Made by a program: the position numbers and the translations under genes
From: Cereibacter sphaeroides
GTDB lineage: Bacteria; Pseudomonadota; Alphaproteobacteria; Rhodobacterales; Rhodobacteraceae
Length of the DNA: 64,000 bases
Reading direction: 5' to 3'
Assembly (NCBI GenBank): GCA_003243455.1
Contig: QFQS01000002.1
Coordinates: 372,001 to 436,000, forward strand
The notes under the pieces: generated by a model
Seen by the model: the letters and a program-made list of their open reading frames with translations, nothing else
The model's database searches: none
Told to the model about the DNA's origin: nothing
Shown: positions 8,219-16,344 of the stretch, piece by piece
How the letters are laid out: the number at the start of each line of letters is the position of its first letter
Position numbering within the stretch: the stretch's first letter is position 1

Positions 8219-9337
8219 ATGAAGATCGGTTGCCCGAAAGAGATCAAGCCGCAGGAATTCCGCGTCGGCGTCACCCCCAACGCCGCGCGTGAAGCCGTGG
8301 CCCATGGCCACTCCGTTCTGGTCGAGACCGGAGCAGGCCTTGGCGCCGGTTTCTCCGATGCCGATTACGTCGCCGCCGGTGCGAAAATCTCGCCGACCGC
8401 GGAAGAGGTATTTGCCGCCTCGGACATGATCGTGAAGGTCAAGGAGCCGCAGGCGATCGAGCGCAAGCGGCTGCGCGAAGGTCAGGTCCTGTTCACCTAC
8501 CTGCACCTGGCACCCGATCCGGAACAGACCCGCGACCTGCTCGCCTCCGGCGTGACCGCGATTGCCTATGAAACCGTGACGGATGACCGTGGCGGCCTGC
8601 CGCTGCTGGCCCCGATGTCCGAGGTTGCCGGCCGTCTGGCGCCGCAGGTCGGCGCATGGTCGCTGCAAAAGGCCAATGGCGGCCGTGGCGTGCTGATGGG
8701 CGGCGTGCCGGGCGTGGCGCCCGCCAAGGTCGTGGTGCTAGGCGGTGGTGTCGTCGGCACCCATGCGGCCAAGGTTGCCGCCGGCATGGGCGCGGACGTG
8801 ACCGTGCTTGACCGCTCGCTGCCCCGCCTGCGCTACCTGGACGACGTGTTCGGACGCGACTTCAAGGCGGTCTATTCGAATGCCGGGAACACCGCCGAAC
8901 TGATCACCGAGGCCGACATGGTCATTGGTGCGGTCCTGATCCCCGGCGCCGCCGCGCCGAAGCTGATCACCCGCGCGCAGCTTTCGACCATGAAGCCCGG
9001 CTCGGTTCTGGTCGACGTCGCCATCGACCAGGGCGGCTGCTTCGAGACCAGCCATGCGACCACCCACCAGGACCCGATCTATGAGGTCGACGGCATCCTG
9101 CACTACTGCGTGGCCAACATGCCGGGCGCCGTCGCCCGCACCTCGACACTGGCGCTGGGCAACGCGACGTTGCCCTTCATGCTGGCCCTGGCCGACAAGG
9201 GCTGGCGCAAGGCCTGCGCCGATGACAAGCACCTGCTGGCCGGTCTGAACGTGCACGCCGGGCACCTGACCTATGGCGCGGTGGGCACTGCGCTGGGCCT
9301 GGAAGTCATGGCCGCCGAGCGCGCTCTGGCTGCGTGA
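8219..9337 (+). CDS. ald: Alanine dehydrogenase
   Basis: The 372-residue protein starts MKIGCPKEIKPQEFRVGVTP, the family signature with the substrate-binding Arg15. It carries the catalytic Lys/His region (VKVKEPQ, LFTYLHLAPD), the NAD-binding GGGVVGTHAAKVAAGMGADV and the MPGAVARTST active-site segment. The enzyme interconverts L-alanine with pyruvate and ammonia using NAD and normally works as a hexamer in the cytoplasm. GGGAGG precedes the ATG. The divergent Lrp-type gene probably controls it. Confidence 0.97.
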   Translation: MKIGCPKEIKPQEFRVGVTPNAAREAVAHGHSVLVETGAGLGAGFSDADYVAAGAKISPTAEEVFAASDMIVKVKEPQAIERKRLREGQVLFTYLHLAPDPEQTRDLLASGVTAIAYETVTDDRGGLPLLAPMSEVAGRLAPQVGAWSLQKANGGRGVLMGGVPGVAPAKVVVLGGGVVGTHAAKVAAGMGADVTVLDRSLPRLRYLDDVFGRDFKAVYSNAGNTAELITEADMVIGAVLIPGAAAPKLITRAQLSTMKPGSVLVDVAIDQGGCFETSHATTHQDPIYEVDGILHYCVANMPGAVARTSTLALGNATLPFMLALADKGWRKACADDKHLLAGLNVHAGHLTYGAVGTALGLEVMAAERALAA

Positions 9338-9343
9338 CAAAAG

Positions 9344-9367
9344 GCTGCCCGGTTAGTTCCGGGCAGC
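9344..9367 (+). terminator. Terminator-like hairpin after ald
   Basis: GCTGCCCGG (9344-9352) pairs perfectly with CCGGGCAGC (9359-9367), followed by TCTTC. It begins 6 bases after the ald stop and is a plausible ald terminator. Confidence 0.8.
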
Positions 9368-9388
9368 TCTTCACTCGCCGCTATCTTT

Positions 9389-9610
9389 GGCGAAGGCAGG
9401 TGACTTCGCCACGCGATGAAGATCGAGTTGCACGGGCCGGTGGCCCAAAGCCGGCGGCCAGCGCCCGCCCCGCCAATGGCGGGCGCTTCGCACCCGCCGG
9501 GGCAGGCACTGGCCTCTCTCACCTCTCGGCACACACGGTCTTGGGGCGTCGCTGCGATGCGGGCGGGGAAACGCGGGTCGCGTTTCTGGTCCCGCCCGGT
9601 CTGGCGTTGG
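9389..9610 (+). repeat. 222-bp structured dispersed repeat, copy A
   Basis: This intergenic element between ald and mscL has a second copy at 37090-37311. It starts with GGCGAAG...CTTCGCC, contains GGCCGGTGGC-CCAAA-loop and GCGCCCGCC...GGCGGGCGC hairpins, has a variable middle (about 9500-9556), and ends in a hairpin built on GGGCGGG...CCCGCCC with AAACGCG...CGCGTTT inside. One reading frame is open through both copies and would encode a Pro/Ala-rich peptide (GPVAQS-RPAPAPPMAGASHPPG). Element type and mobility are unknown. Confidence 0.8.
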
Positions 9611-9616
9611 ATCTTG

Positions 9617-10051
9617 TCAGGCCGAACGTGCTTTCAGCAGGTCCCGGATCTGCACCAGCAGCTCTTCCTGCGTCGGACCTTTCGGCGCGGCTACCTCAGC
9701 CTCTTTCTTGACCATCGATTCCTGTGCCCGGTTCACAGCCTTGACCAGCAGGAACACCACCCAGGCGATGATCAGGAAATTCAGCACCGCCATCAGGAAC
9801 GACCCATAGGCAAATACGGCGGCACCGCTATCGCGCGCTGCCTGCAGGCTGGCACCCTCGGGCACATTACCCTTCATCACGAAATACATGTTGGAGAAGT
9901 CGATCCCGCCGATGATCAGGCCGATGATCGGGTTGATCAGATCGCCCACCATCGAGTTCACGATCGCCGTGAATGCCGCACCGATGATGATACCCACGGC
10001 GAGGTCGAGCACGTTGCCCCGCGCGATAAACTTCTTGAATTCGTCGAACAT
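9617..10051 (-). CDS. mscL: Large-conductance mechanosensitive channel
   Basis: The 144-residue protein starts MFDEFKKFIARGNVLDLAVG, the conserved MscL N-terminal helix and start of TM1. TM2 (FLIIAWVVFLLVKAVNR) and the C-terminal bundle helix EELLVQIRDLLK follow. MscL is a homopentameric inner-membrane pore that releases solutes under hypo-osmotic shock. Its stop lies only 7 bases from repeat copy A, so the repeat occupies its 3' flank. Confidence 0.97.
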   Translation of the reverse strand: MFDEFKKFIARGNVLDLAVGIIIGAAFTAIVNSMVGDLINPIIGLIIGGIDFSNMYFVMKGNVPEGASLQAARDSGAAVFAYGSFLMAVLNFLIIAWVVFLLVKAVNRAQESMVKKEAEVAAPKGPTQEELLVQIRDLLKARSA

Positions 10052-10198
10052 TATCGAAAGCCCCTCAAAGTCTGCGGCCGTTTAAGCCCTTTTTCCGTCC
10101 TGCGCTGGCGCACAGTCACATGGGGACTATCTCACACCCGCGCTTATTTTGTCAGGCCGAAAACTGACTTAGGGTCATCGGTCTATGAGGAGACAACA

Positions 10199-10894
10199 AT
10201 GACCGTTCTCACCGATTTCCCGATCACCAAACGCTGGCCGCCCGTGAACCCAAAGGCGATCCAGCTCTACTCTCTGCCCACGCCGAACGGCCGCAAGGTG
10301 TCGATCGCGCTGGAGGAGATGGGTCTGGCTTATGATCCGCATCTGGTCGATTTCGCCAAGAACGACCAGATGTCGCCCGAATTCCTGTCGCTGAACCCCA
10401 ACAACAAGATTCCCGCGATCATCGATCCCGAAGGTCCGGGCGGCAAACCTCTGCCGCTGTTCGAAAGCGGGGCGATCCTTATCTATCTGGCGGAAAAGTC
10501 GGGCAAGTTCTTTCCGCAGGCGAACCGCTACGAAATCCTGCAATGGCTGATGTTTCAGATGGGCGGATTGGGTCCGATGTTCGGCCAGTTCGGTTTCTTC
10601 AACGTCTTTGCCGGCAAGGACATCGAAGACCCGCGCCCGAAAGAGCGCTACCGCGCGGAAAGCGAACGGCTGCTGAAGGTCGTCGATGGCGCGCTCGAGG
10701 GCCGCGAGTGGATCGCGGGCGAATATTCTATCGCCGACATGGCGATCTGTCCCTGGATCAACGGCTTCCTGACCTTCTACAAGGGGGGCGAGCATGTCGG
10801 CTGGGACAAGCTGAAGAACGCGCCTGCCTACCTTGAGCGCTTCATGGCGCGCCCGGGCGTCCAGCGCGGGCTGGATGTTCCGAAACGGGGATGA
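10199..10894 (+). CDS. Glutathione S-transferase (YghU/YfcG-like)
   Basis: The 231-residue protein has a thioredoxin-fold N-domain (SLPTPNGRKVSIALEEMGL, then NPNNKIPAI and ESGAILIYLAEK). The alpha-helical C-domain carries GEYSIADMAICPWI. The TPNGRKV motif and the GQFGFF segment are typical of the nu-class YghU/YfcG group, which shows glutathione-dependent disulfide reductase and peroxidase activity. The ATG at 10199 follows GAGGAGA by about 5 bases. The open frame extends far upstream, but only over the antisense of mscL and the repeat. Confidence 0.9.
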   Translation: MTVLTDFPITKRWPPVNPKAIQLYSLPTPNGRKVSIALEEMGLAYDPHLVDFAKNDQMSPEFLSLNPNNKIPAIIDPEGPGGKPLPLFESGAILIYLAEKSGKFFPQANRYEILQWLMFQMGGLGPMFGQFGFFNVFAGKDIEDPRPKERYRAESERLLKVVDGALEGREWIAGEYSIADMAICPWINGFLTFYKGGEHVGWDKLKNAPAYLERFMARPGVQRGLDVPKRG

Positions 10895-10916
10895 GGCGCC
10901 GGTCCCCGCCGCTGGA

Positions 10917-10936
10917 TGCCTCCGGCGGGGATATTT
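10917..10936 (+). repeat. Short dispersed repeat, copy 1
   Basis: TGCCTCCGGCGGGGATATTT lies between the convergent GST and tsaC genes. A near-identical copy lies at 28852-28873 after recQ. CCTCCGGCGGGG can fold into a small hairpin followed by an AT-rich tail, so it could act as a weak terminator. Confidence 0.6.
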
Positions 10937-10958
10937 GGACAAGGTGAAATAGGGGGCG

Positions 10959-11906
10959 TCAGCCGCGCGGTGCAGCGGCGCGGCGCAGCCGGTCGTTGAT
11001 TGCGCGGCCCAAGCCAGACTCCGGGATTGGGGCGAAGGCGATGCGTCCGTTTGTGGCGAATTGGTCAGCCTCGCGCAGCGTGTGGAAAAGGGTCGCTGCC
11101 GCCTCGACCAGGTCGCCGGATGGTGACAGCGACAGGTCGGCGCCCACGCTGGCAGGACCGAATCCGACCCAGACCTCGCCTGCTTCCGGCTCGGTCACGC
11201 CCAGCCGCACCGCCGCTCCGGGGGCGTAGTGAGAGGCGAGTTGCCCCGGCGCGGTGATCCCCTTGCCAGCGGCCAGCAGTGGCGCGCCCAAAGCCGCCTC
11301 CAGCGCCTCGACTGGCACACCGCCCGGCCGCAGCAGGCGGGCAGCGCCACCAAGGCCGATGATGGTGGACTCAACCCCCACCGCCGAAGCACCGCCGTCG
11401 ATCACCGCCGCGATCCGACCGGATAGACCGTCCAGCACATGGCTCGCCCGCGTCGGGCTGACCCGGCCCGAGGGGTTGGCCGAAGGCGCCGCCAGCGGCC
11501 CGCCGAAGGCGCGCAAAAGTGCCCGCGCCAGCGGATGCGCGGGGACTCGCAGCGCCACGGTTGGCAGTTCCGCCGTGACCAGCGGCGACAGGCCGGAGTT
11601 TTCCTTCAGTGGCAGCACCAGCGTCAGCGGTCCCGGCCAGAAGGCCGCCGCCAGCGCCTCGGCCCGTGCATCGAAATGCGCGAGTGCGCGAGCCGCCTCG
11701 ACATCGGGCAGATGCACAATCAGCGGGTTGAACCTTGGCCGCCCCTTGGCCTCGAATATCCGCGCGACGGCGGTATCCGCGCGGGCGTCGCCCCCCAGGC
11801 CGTAAACCGTCTCGGTCGGAAAGGCGACGAGCTCGCCGTTGGCCAGCAGCTTGGCCGCGCGCGCCAGCCCCTCTGGGTTCGGTTGCAGGGTTTCCGTCGG
11901 GGTCAT
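10959..11906 (-). CDS. tsaC: L-threonylcarbamoyladenylate synthase, Sua5 type
   Basis: The 315-residue protein has a YrdC domain (FPTETVYGLGGDA, KGRPRFNPLIVHL, the SANPSGRVSPT motif) and a C-terminal Sua5 extension (about residues 200-315). It therefore belongs to the longer Sua5/TsaC2 form rather than the short E. coli TsaC. It makes threonylcarbamoyl-AMP from threonine, bicarbonate and ATP for t6A37 in ANN-decoding tRNAs. The ATG at 11906 gives the standard N-terminus; the open frame runs 15 codons further upstream. Confidence 0.93.
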   Translation of the reverse strand: MTPTETLQPNPEGLARAAKLLANGELVAFPTETVYGLGGDARADTAVARIFEAKGRPRFNPLIVHLPDVEAARALAHFDARAEALAAAFWPGPLTLVLPLKENSGLSPLVTAELPTVALRVPAHPLARALLRAFGGPLAAPSANPSGRVSPTRASHVLDGLSGRIAAVIDGGASAVGVESTIIGLGGAARLLRPGGVPVEALEAALGAPLLAAGKGITAPGQLASHYAPGAAVRLGVTEPEAGEVWVGFGPASVGADLSLSPSGDLVEAAATLFHTLREADQFATNGRIAFAPIPESGLGRAINDRLRRAAAPRG

Positions 11907-12034
11907 GATCCGGGTGACGCAGCGTTGATCTTGATCGGTGGAGGGCCACAAGGTTCAACTGCAGCCGACCTTTGCCATACGCCCGCGCCCCGCCATTGCC
12001 AAGGCGCGCTTGTCCGCCCGACCGGAGACAGATG

Positions 12035-13729
12035 ATGCCCTATCGCGCCCCGATTGCCGACTTCCGCTTTCTGTTCGAACATGTCGTGGGCCTGCCTACC
12101 GTCGCCGCAACCGAGCGCTTTGCCGATGCGACGCCGGAAACCGTAGATGCGATCCTAACGGAGGCCGGACGGCTGTGCGAGGAAACGCTGGCCCCGCTGC
12201 AACGCCCCGGCGACCTGCATCCGGCGCGGCTGGAGAACGGGGTCGTCCGCACCTCGCCCGGTTTCGCCGAGGGCTACCGCGCCATTGCCGAGGGCGGCTG
12301 GGTGTCGATGGCCGCCAGCCCCGAGCATGGCGGCATGGGCCTGCCGATGACCGTCACCACCGCGGTGAACGAGATGATGGGCGGCGCCTGCCTGTCGCTG
12401 CAACTCAACCCCCTGATGACGCAAGGCCAGATCGAGGCGCTGGAGCATCATGCATCCGCCGAGATCCAGGCGATATACCTGCCGCGCCTCGTCTCCGGCG
12501 AATGGTCCGGCACCATGAATCTGACCGAGCCACAGGCGGGCAGCGACGTGGGTGCGCTGCGCACACGAGCCGAACCCAACAAAGACGGCACCTATGCCAT
12601 CACCGGGCAGAAAATCTTCATCACCTGGGCCGACAACGACTTTACCCCCAACGTCTGCCACCTCGTCCTCGCCCGCCTGCCCGGCGCGCCGGATGGCACC
12701 AAAGGCATCAGCCTGTTCATCGTGCCAAAGTTCATCCCCGACGCCGAAGGCAACCCCGGCCAGCGCAACAGCCTTCAGGTCGTCAGCCTTGAGCACAAGC
12801 TGGGCCTGCACGGCTCGCCCACCGCCGTGATGCAGTACGACGGCGCGACCGGCTGGATGGTGGGCGAGCCGAACAAGGGCATGGCGGCCATGTTCACCAT
12901 GATGAACAACGCCCGCCTTGGCGTCGGCACCCAAGGCATCGGCGTGGCCGAGGCTGCCACGCAGGCGGCCCTCGCCTATGCGCAGACTCGCGTGCAGGGT
13001 CGCACGCCATCCGGCACCATCATCGACCATGCCGATGTTCGCCGGATGCTGGCCACCATGCGGGCCGAGACCTTTTCCGCCCGCGCCATCGCTTTGGCCT
13101 GCGCGCAGGCCATCGACATGGGCCGCGCCACCGGCGATGCCGACTGGGCGGCTCGCGCCGCGCTTCTGACCCCCATCGCCAAGGCCTACGGCACCGACAT
13201 GGGGGTGGAGGTTGCGACCATGGGTATCCAGGTCCACGGCGGCATGGGATTCATCGAGGAAACAGGCGCGGCGCAATACCTGCGCGACGTGCGCGTGACG
13301 GCGATCTATGAGGGCACCAACGGCATTCAGGCGATGGACCTTGTCGGGCGCAAGATGATGGACGGGGGCGAGGCCGCCTTCCGCCTGCTGGAAGAGGTCC
13401 AGAAGGGTGCCGAGGCCGCCCGCGCCCAATTGCCGGAGCTTGCCCATGACGTCTGGTCGGCGGCGGAGACCCTGCGCGAGACCACCGAATGGCTGGTGGC
13501 GCAGGAGATGAGCGACCGCTTCGCCGGCTCTGTCCCCTACCTGCGCGCCTTTGCCCGTGTGCTGGGCGGCCACATGCACCTTCGCGCCGCGATCGCCGAT
13601 GCCGCGAGAGAACCGCTCGCCCGCTTCGCCATCCGCCGCCTGCTGCCGGAACACATCGGCCTGCTGGCCCAAGTGCGCGAGGGCGCGGCGGGCCTTTACG
13701 CCGTCACGCCCGAGGATCTGGCTGCGTGA
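12035..13729 (+). CDS. Acyl-CoA dehydrogenase of the DmdC type, with C-terminal extension
   Basis: The 564-residue flavoprotein begins MPYRAPIADFRFLFEHV, the start seen in DmdC-like enzymes. It has acyl-CoA dehydrogenase N-, middle (MNLTEPQAGSDVGALRT) and C-domains (AAQYLRDVRVTAIYEGTNGIQAMDL, with the catalytic-base region), then an extra helical domain after about residue 450. DmdC oxidises 3-methylmercaptopropionyl-CoA in DMSP demethylation. With no dmdA or dmdB nearby, a fatty-acyl-CoA substrate is equally possible. GGAG lies about 8 bases before this ATG; another ATG adjoins it upstream. Confidence 0.85.
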   Translation: MPYRAPIADFRFLFEHVVGLPTVAATERFADATPETVDAILTEAGRLCEETLAPLQRPGDLHPARLENGVVRTSPGFAEGYRAIAEGGWVSMAASPEHGGMGLPMTVTTAVNEMMGGACLSLQLNPLMTQGQIEALEHHASAEIQAIYLPRLVSGEWSGTMNLTEPQAGSDVGALRTRAEPNKDGTYAITGQKIFITWADNDFTPNVCHLVLARLPGAPDGTKGISLFIVPKFIPDAEGNPGQRNSLQVVSLEHKLGLHGSPTAVMQYDGATGWMVGEPNKGMAAMFTMMNNARLGVGTQGIGVAEAATQAALAYAQTRVQGRTPSGTIIDHADVRRMLATMRAETFSARAIALACAQAIDMGRATGDADWAARAALLTPIAKAYGTDMGVEVATMGIQVHGGMGFIEETGAAQYLRDVRVTAIYEGTNGIQAMDLVGRKMMDGGEAAFRLLEEVQKGAEAARAQLPELAHDVWSAAETLRETTEWLVAQEMSDRFAGSVPYLRAFARVLGGHMHLRAAIADAAREPLARFAIRRLLPEHIGLLAQVREGAAGLYAVTPEDLAA

Positions 13730-14760
13730 CCTACGCCGCCCCGACGCTGCGCTATCCGCTGGAGACCCCGCCCGGCGAGTGCGAGGCGCGGGAAATCGCC
13801 CCCGGCATCCTGTGGATGCGCCTGCCGCTGCCAATGGCGCTGGACCATGTGAACGTCTACGCACTGGACGATGGCGCGGGCTGGACCATCCTCGACACCG
13901 GTATGGACAGCCGCCGCACCCGTGCGATCTGGGAAGCCCTTTTGTCCGGCCCGCTGGCGGGTCAGCCCGTCACCCGCGTTGTCGTAACCCACCACCACCC
14001 CGACCATATCGGGCTGGCGGGCTGGTTCCAGTCGCGCGGTGCGTCACTGATCACCACCCGCACCGCATGGCTCCTCGCCCGCATGCTGGTGCTGGACGTC
14101 CAGCCGCTGCCCACGCCCGAACAGATCGCCTTCTGGCGTGGCGCGGGCATGGATGAGGGGCTGCTGGCCAAACGCATGACGGAACGGCCCTTCAACTTCG
14201 CCGATTGCGTGGCACCCCTGCCGGTGGGCTACACCCGCATCGCCGAGGGCGAGCAGATCACCATGGGCGGTCGCCGCTGGCTGGTCCGCATCGGCAATGG
14301 CCATGCGCCGGAACATGCAATCTTCTTCAGCATGGACGACAACCTCGTCCTTGGCGGCGATCAGCTTTTGCCCTCGATCTCGCCCAATATCGGCGTCTAC
14401 CCGACCGAGCCGGATGCAGACCCCTTAAGCGAATGGATTGCATCCTGCCAGGCGTTCGCAGCTATTGCGCGGGACGACCACTTCGTGCTGCCGGGTCACA
14501 AGTTGCCCTTCACCGGCCTGCCGGTCCGCCTGCGGCAACTGATCGAGAACCACGAAGGCGCATTGGCCCGCCTGCTTGATCATCTGGACAGGCCGCGAAC
14601 CGCCGCCGAATGCTTTATGGCGCTGTTCAAGCGCCAGATCGACCCTGCCGAATACGGGCTGGCGCTGGTCGAGGCGATGGCGCATCTGAACCATCTTTTG
14701 CGACATCGTCGTGTCACGCGGCAGGTGAGCAGCGGAGTCTGGCGCTGGCAGCGGCGCTAA
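13726..14760 (+). CDS. MBL-fold metallo-hydrolase
   Basis: The 344-residue protein has the metallo-beta-lactamase fold with metal-binding THHHPDHIGL, a second-site GNGHAPEH, and VLGGDQLLPSISPN. A C-terminal helical domain of about 90 residues resembles that of the MBL hydrolases related to glyoxalase II. The start is a GTG that overlaps the stop of the acyl-CoA dehydrogenase (GTGA), so the two are translationally coupled. This suggests hydrolysis of a thioester produced in the same pathway, which is inference. Confidence 0.87.
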   Translation: MTYAAPTLRYPLETPPGECEAREIAPGILWMRLPLPMALDHVNVYALDDGAGWTILDTGMDSRRTRAIWEALLSGPLAGQPVTRVVVTHHHPDHIGLAGWFQSRGASLITTRTAWLLARMLVLDVQPLPTPEQIAFWRGAGMDEGLLAKRMTERPFNFADCVAPLPVGYTRIAEGEQITMGGRRWLVRIGNGHAPEHAIFFSMDDNLVLGGDQLLPSISPNIGVYPTEPDADPLSEWIASCQAFAAIARDDHFVLPGHKLPFTGLPVRLRQLIENHEGALARLLDHLDRPRTAAECFMALFKRQIDPAEYGLALVEAMAHLNHLLRHRRVTRQVSSGVWRWQRR

Positions 14761-14846
14761 AGGACGCAGGGGTAAGGCCCGAATCACAAGGGATTGATCG
14801 GCTCCGGGCATCGACACCCGCCGCCCGGCATGGCAGTTTCCCGGCC

Positions 14847-15212
14847 ATGTCGGTTCTTAGATCCCTTATTGTCCTGCTGATGCTCACGGGACTATTGCCC
14901 CTCGGCGCCTCCAGGACACTGCATGCACTGCCCCCTGAAGCACCGGGGTGGAGCATGGGGTATATCGCGTCTGATAGCGCAGATGAACGCGCGGATTTGG
15001 CGGCGGCGCAGGGCGAGACCATGCTGGTTGCCCCCAAACGCTGCAACGGTCCCGGCCTGCCGGGGTTTCCCTGCAGCGCCAGCCTTGGTATGCCGCCTGA
15101 CCCAGCGACACTCCCCGACGCGTCGGGCGGTCAGGTGTTCGCAGGAAGAGAGGCGACAAGCCCGAAAGGTCGCAACCCCTCCGGGTTTCTCGCCCCACCC
15201 CGCCTCGGTTGA
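14847..15212 (+). CDS. Small exported protein of unknown function
   Basis: The 121-residue frame starts MSVLRSLIVLLMLTGLLPLGAS, a clear Sec signal peptide. The mature part has a cysteine pair in CNGPGLPGFPC and a Pro/Gly-rich C-terminus, and I recognise no domain. The ATG has only a weak upstream ribosome site. It lies 86 bases after the MBL gene and 62 bases before an L,D-transpeptidase. Coding status is probable, not certain; a database search for homologues would settle it. Confidence 0.5.
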   Translation: MSVLRSLIVLLMLTGLLPLGASRTLHALPPEAPGWSMGYIASDSADERADLAAAQGETMLVAPKRCNGPGLPGFPCSASLGMPPDPATLPDASGGQVFAGREATSPKGRNPSGFLAPPRLG

Positions 15213-15274
15213 TCGCCGCCGCCGCGATTTCTCGCGGCACAACGCCGAGATCAGCCTGAAGGAAATCCAAAGAC

Positions 15275-15958
15275 ATGCTTACCCGACGCGCCCTTTTTGC
15301 AGGGGCTGCGGCCTCGGCCCTTACCGCCTGCGCCCGCCCGGAACCCGAAATGGTCGATGCGCCGCCGCCTCCGCCGATGCCTGCGCGCTATGATGCCATC
15401 CTGACCGAACCCTATCCGGTGCCCGCCGTGCCCGCCGGCGTGGTCGATCCCAAGTTCTGGATGCAGGAAGTGGCTAATCCCTTCCCCCAATACACAACCG
15501 GCACGATCATCGTCGATCCCGATGCCTGCTTTCTGCATCTGATCGAAAAGGACGGTCGCGCCCTCCGCTATGGCGTGGGCGTCGGCGCGGCAGGCTATGA
15601 CTGGGACGGCAACGCGCGTCTGCAATACCGCCAGAAATGGCCCCGCTGGAAAGCGCCCGACACGATGATCGCCCGCCGCCCCGAATTCGCGCCCTATTCC
15701 GTAGCGAACGGCGGCATGGACCCCGGCCCCGGCAACCCGCTCGGCTCGCGGGCGCTGTATCTGTTCCAGAACGGCAAGGACACGCTTTACCGCATCCACG
15801 GCGCCTGCGAGCCGGAAAACGTGGGCAAGGCCGTGTCATCGGGCTGCATCCGCATGCTGGATCAGGATGTGATCGACCTGCACGACCGCGTGCGCGACGG
15901 GATCGAGGTGGTGGTTCTGGCCTCGCTGAAGCCTGAAGGATTGCAGAGCCTGTACTGA
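15275..15958 (+). CDS. L,D-transpeptidase, putative lipoprotein
   Basis: The 227-residue YkuD-domain protein has a double arginine (LTRRALFAG) and then a lipobox LTAC with Cys19, so it is probably lipidated. A proline-rich linker follows. The catalytic motif is IHGACEPENVGKAVSSGCIRM, with the His and the nucleophilic Cys. L,D-transpeptidases form 3-3 peptidoglycan cross-links or attach proteins to peptidoglycan in the periplasm. A second paralogue lies at 39662-40261. AAGGAAA lies some 10 bases upstream of the ATG. Confidence 0.92.
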   Translation: MLTRRALFAGAAASALTACARPEPEMVDAPPPPPMPARYDAILTEPYPVPAVPAGVVDPKFWMQEVANPFPQYTTGTIIVDPDACFLHLIEKDGRALRYGVGVGAAGYDWDGNARLQYRQKWPRWKAPDTMIARRPEFAPYSVANGGMDPGPGNPLGSRALYLFQNGKDTLYRIHGACEPENVGKAVSSGCIRMLDQDVIDLHDRVRDGIEVVVLASLKPEGLQSLY

Positions 15959-15968
15959 TGGCGGGCCG

Positions 15969-15999
15969 GATCGGTCGCTGAAAATATGTGCGACCGATC
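15969..15999 (+). terminator. Hairpin after the L,D-transpeptidase
   Basis: GATCGGTCGC (15969-15978) pairs perfectly with GCGACCGATC (15990-15999), 11 bases after the stop codon. There is no T-run, so it may stabilise the 3' end or act as a Rho-independent stop of low efficiency. Confidence 0.6.
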
Positions 16000-16176
16000 T
16001 GGCGCGGCATTGGTGAAGATTTGGTAAACCAATTTCCCGATGTCGTTTGAATCAACCGTTTGCCCGTTCATGCACACGTAAAACATGGCGATAGAAGGGG
16101 CTGGCCGCCGCGACCCCGTGACAGCCCCCACAATATCCGCTAAGTGGCAGAAAACCCTTCCCAACGGAGACCCCCG

Positions 16177-16329
16177 ATGGCCGGCACCGATCACACCACC
16201 GAACACAAGCACGGTACGATGAGGATCTCTACGCAGGAGAAGACCTTCGAAGGTTTCGTCCGGATGGTCGCCTGGGGTGCGGGCATCTCGATCGCCGTCC
16301 TGATCTTTCTTGCGCTGGCAAATTCTTGA
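16177..16329 (+). CDS. ctaH: aa3-type cytochrome c oxidase subunit IV
   Basis: The 50-residue protein has a polar N-terminus rich in His and Lys (TEHKHGTM), a central TFEGFVRM and one membrane helix ending SIAVLIFLALANS. This closely matches the Paracoccus denitrificans aa3 oxidase subunit IV, a single-helix protein of the same length that is dispensable for activity. GGAGAC precedes the ATG at 16177; an upstream in-frame ATG-like start at 16144 adds an unconserved 11 residues. No other cox gene is nearby. Confidence 0.9.
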   Translation: MAGTDHTTEHKHGTMRISTQEKTFEGFVRMVAWGAGISIAVLIFLALANS

Positions 16330-16344
16330 TGCCAAGGCCCTGAT

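Noticed and set aside
9416..10198. Extension of the glutathione transferase upstream to 9416 (a fusion protein)
   Set aside because: The added part runs over repeat copy A and the antisense of mscL. A good ribosome site precedes ATG 10199, which gives the normal GST length.
12035..13729. Firm naming of the acyl-CoA dehydrogenase as dmdC
   Set aside because: The family matches, but no dmdA, dmdB or dmdD is nearby, so a fatty-acyl-CoA role is just as likely and the symbol was left empty.
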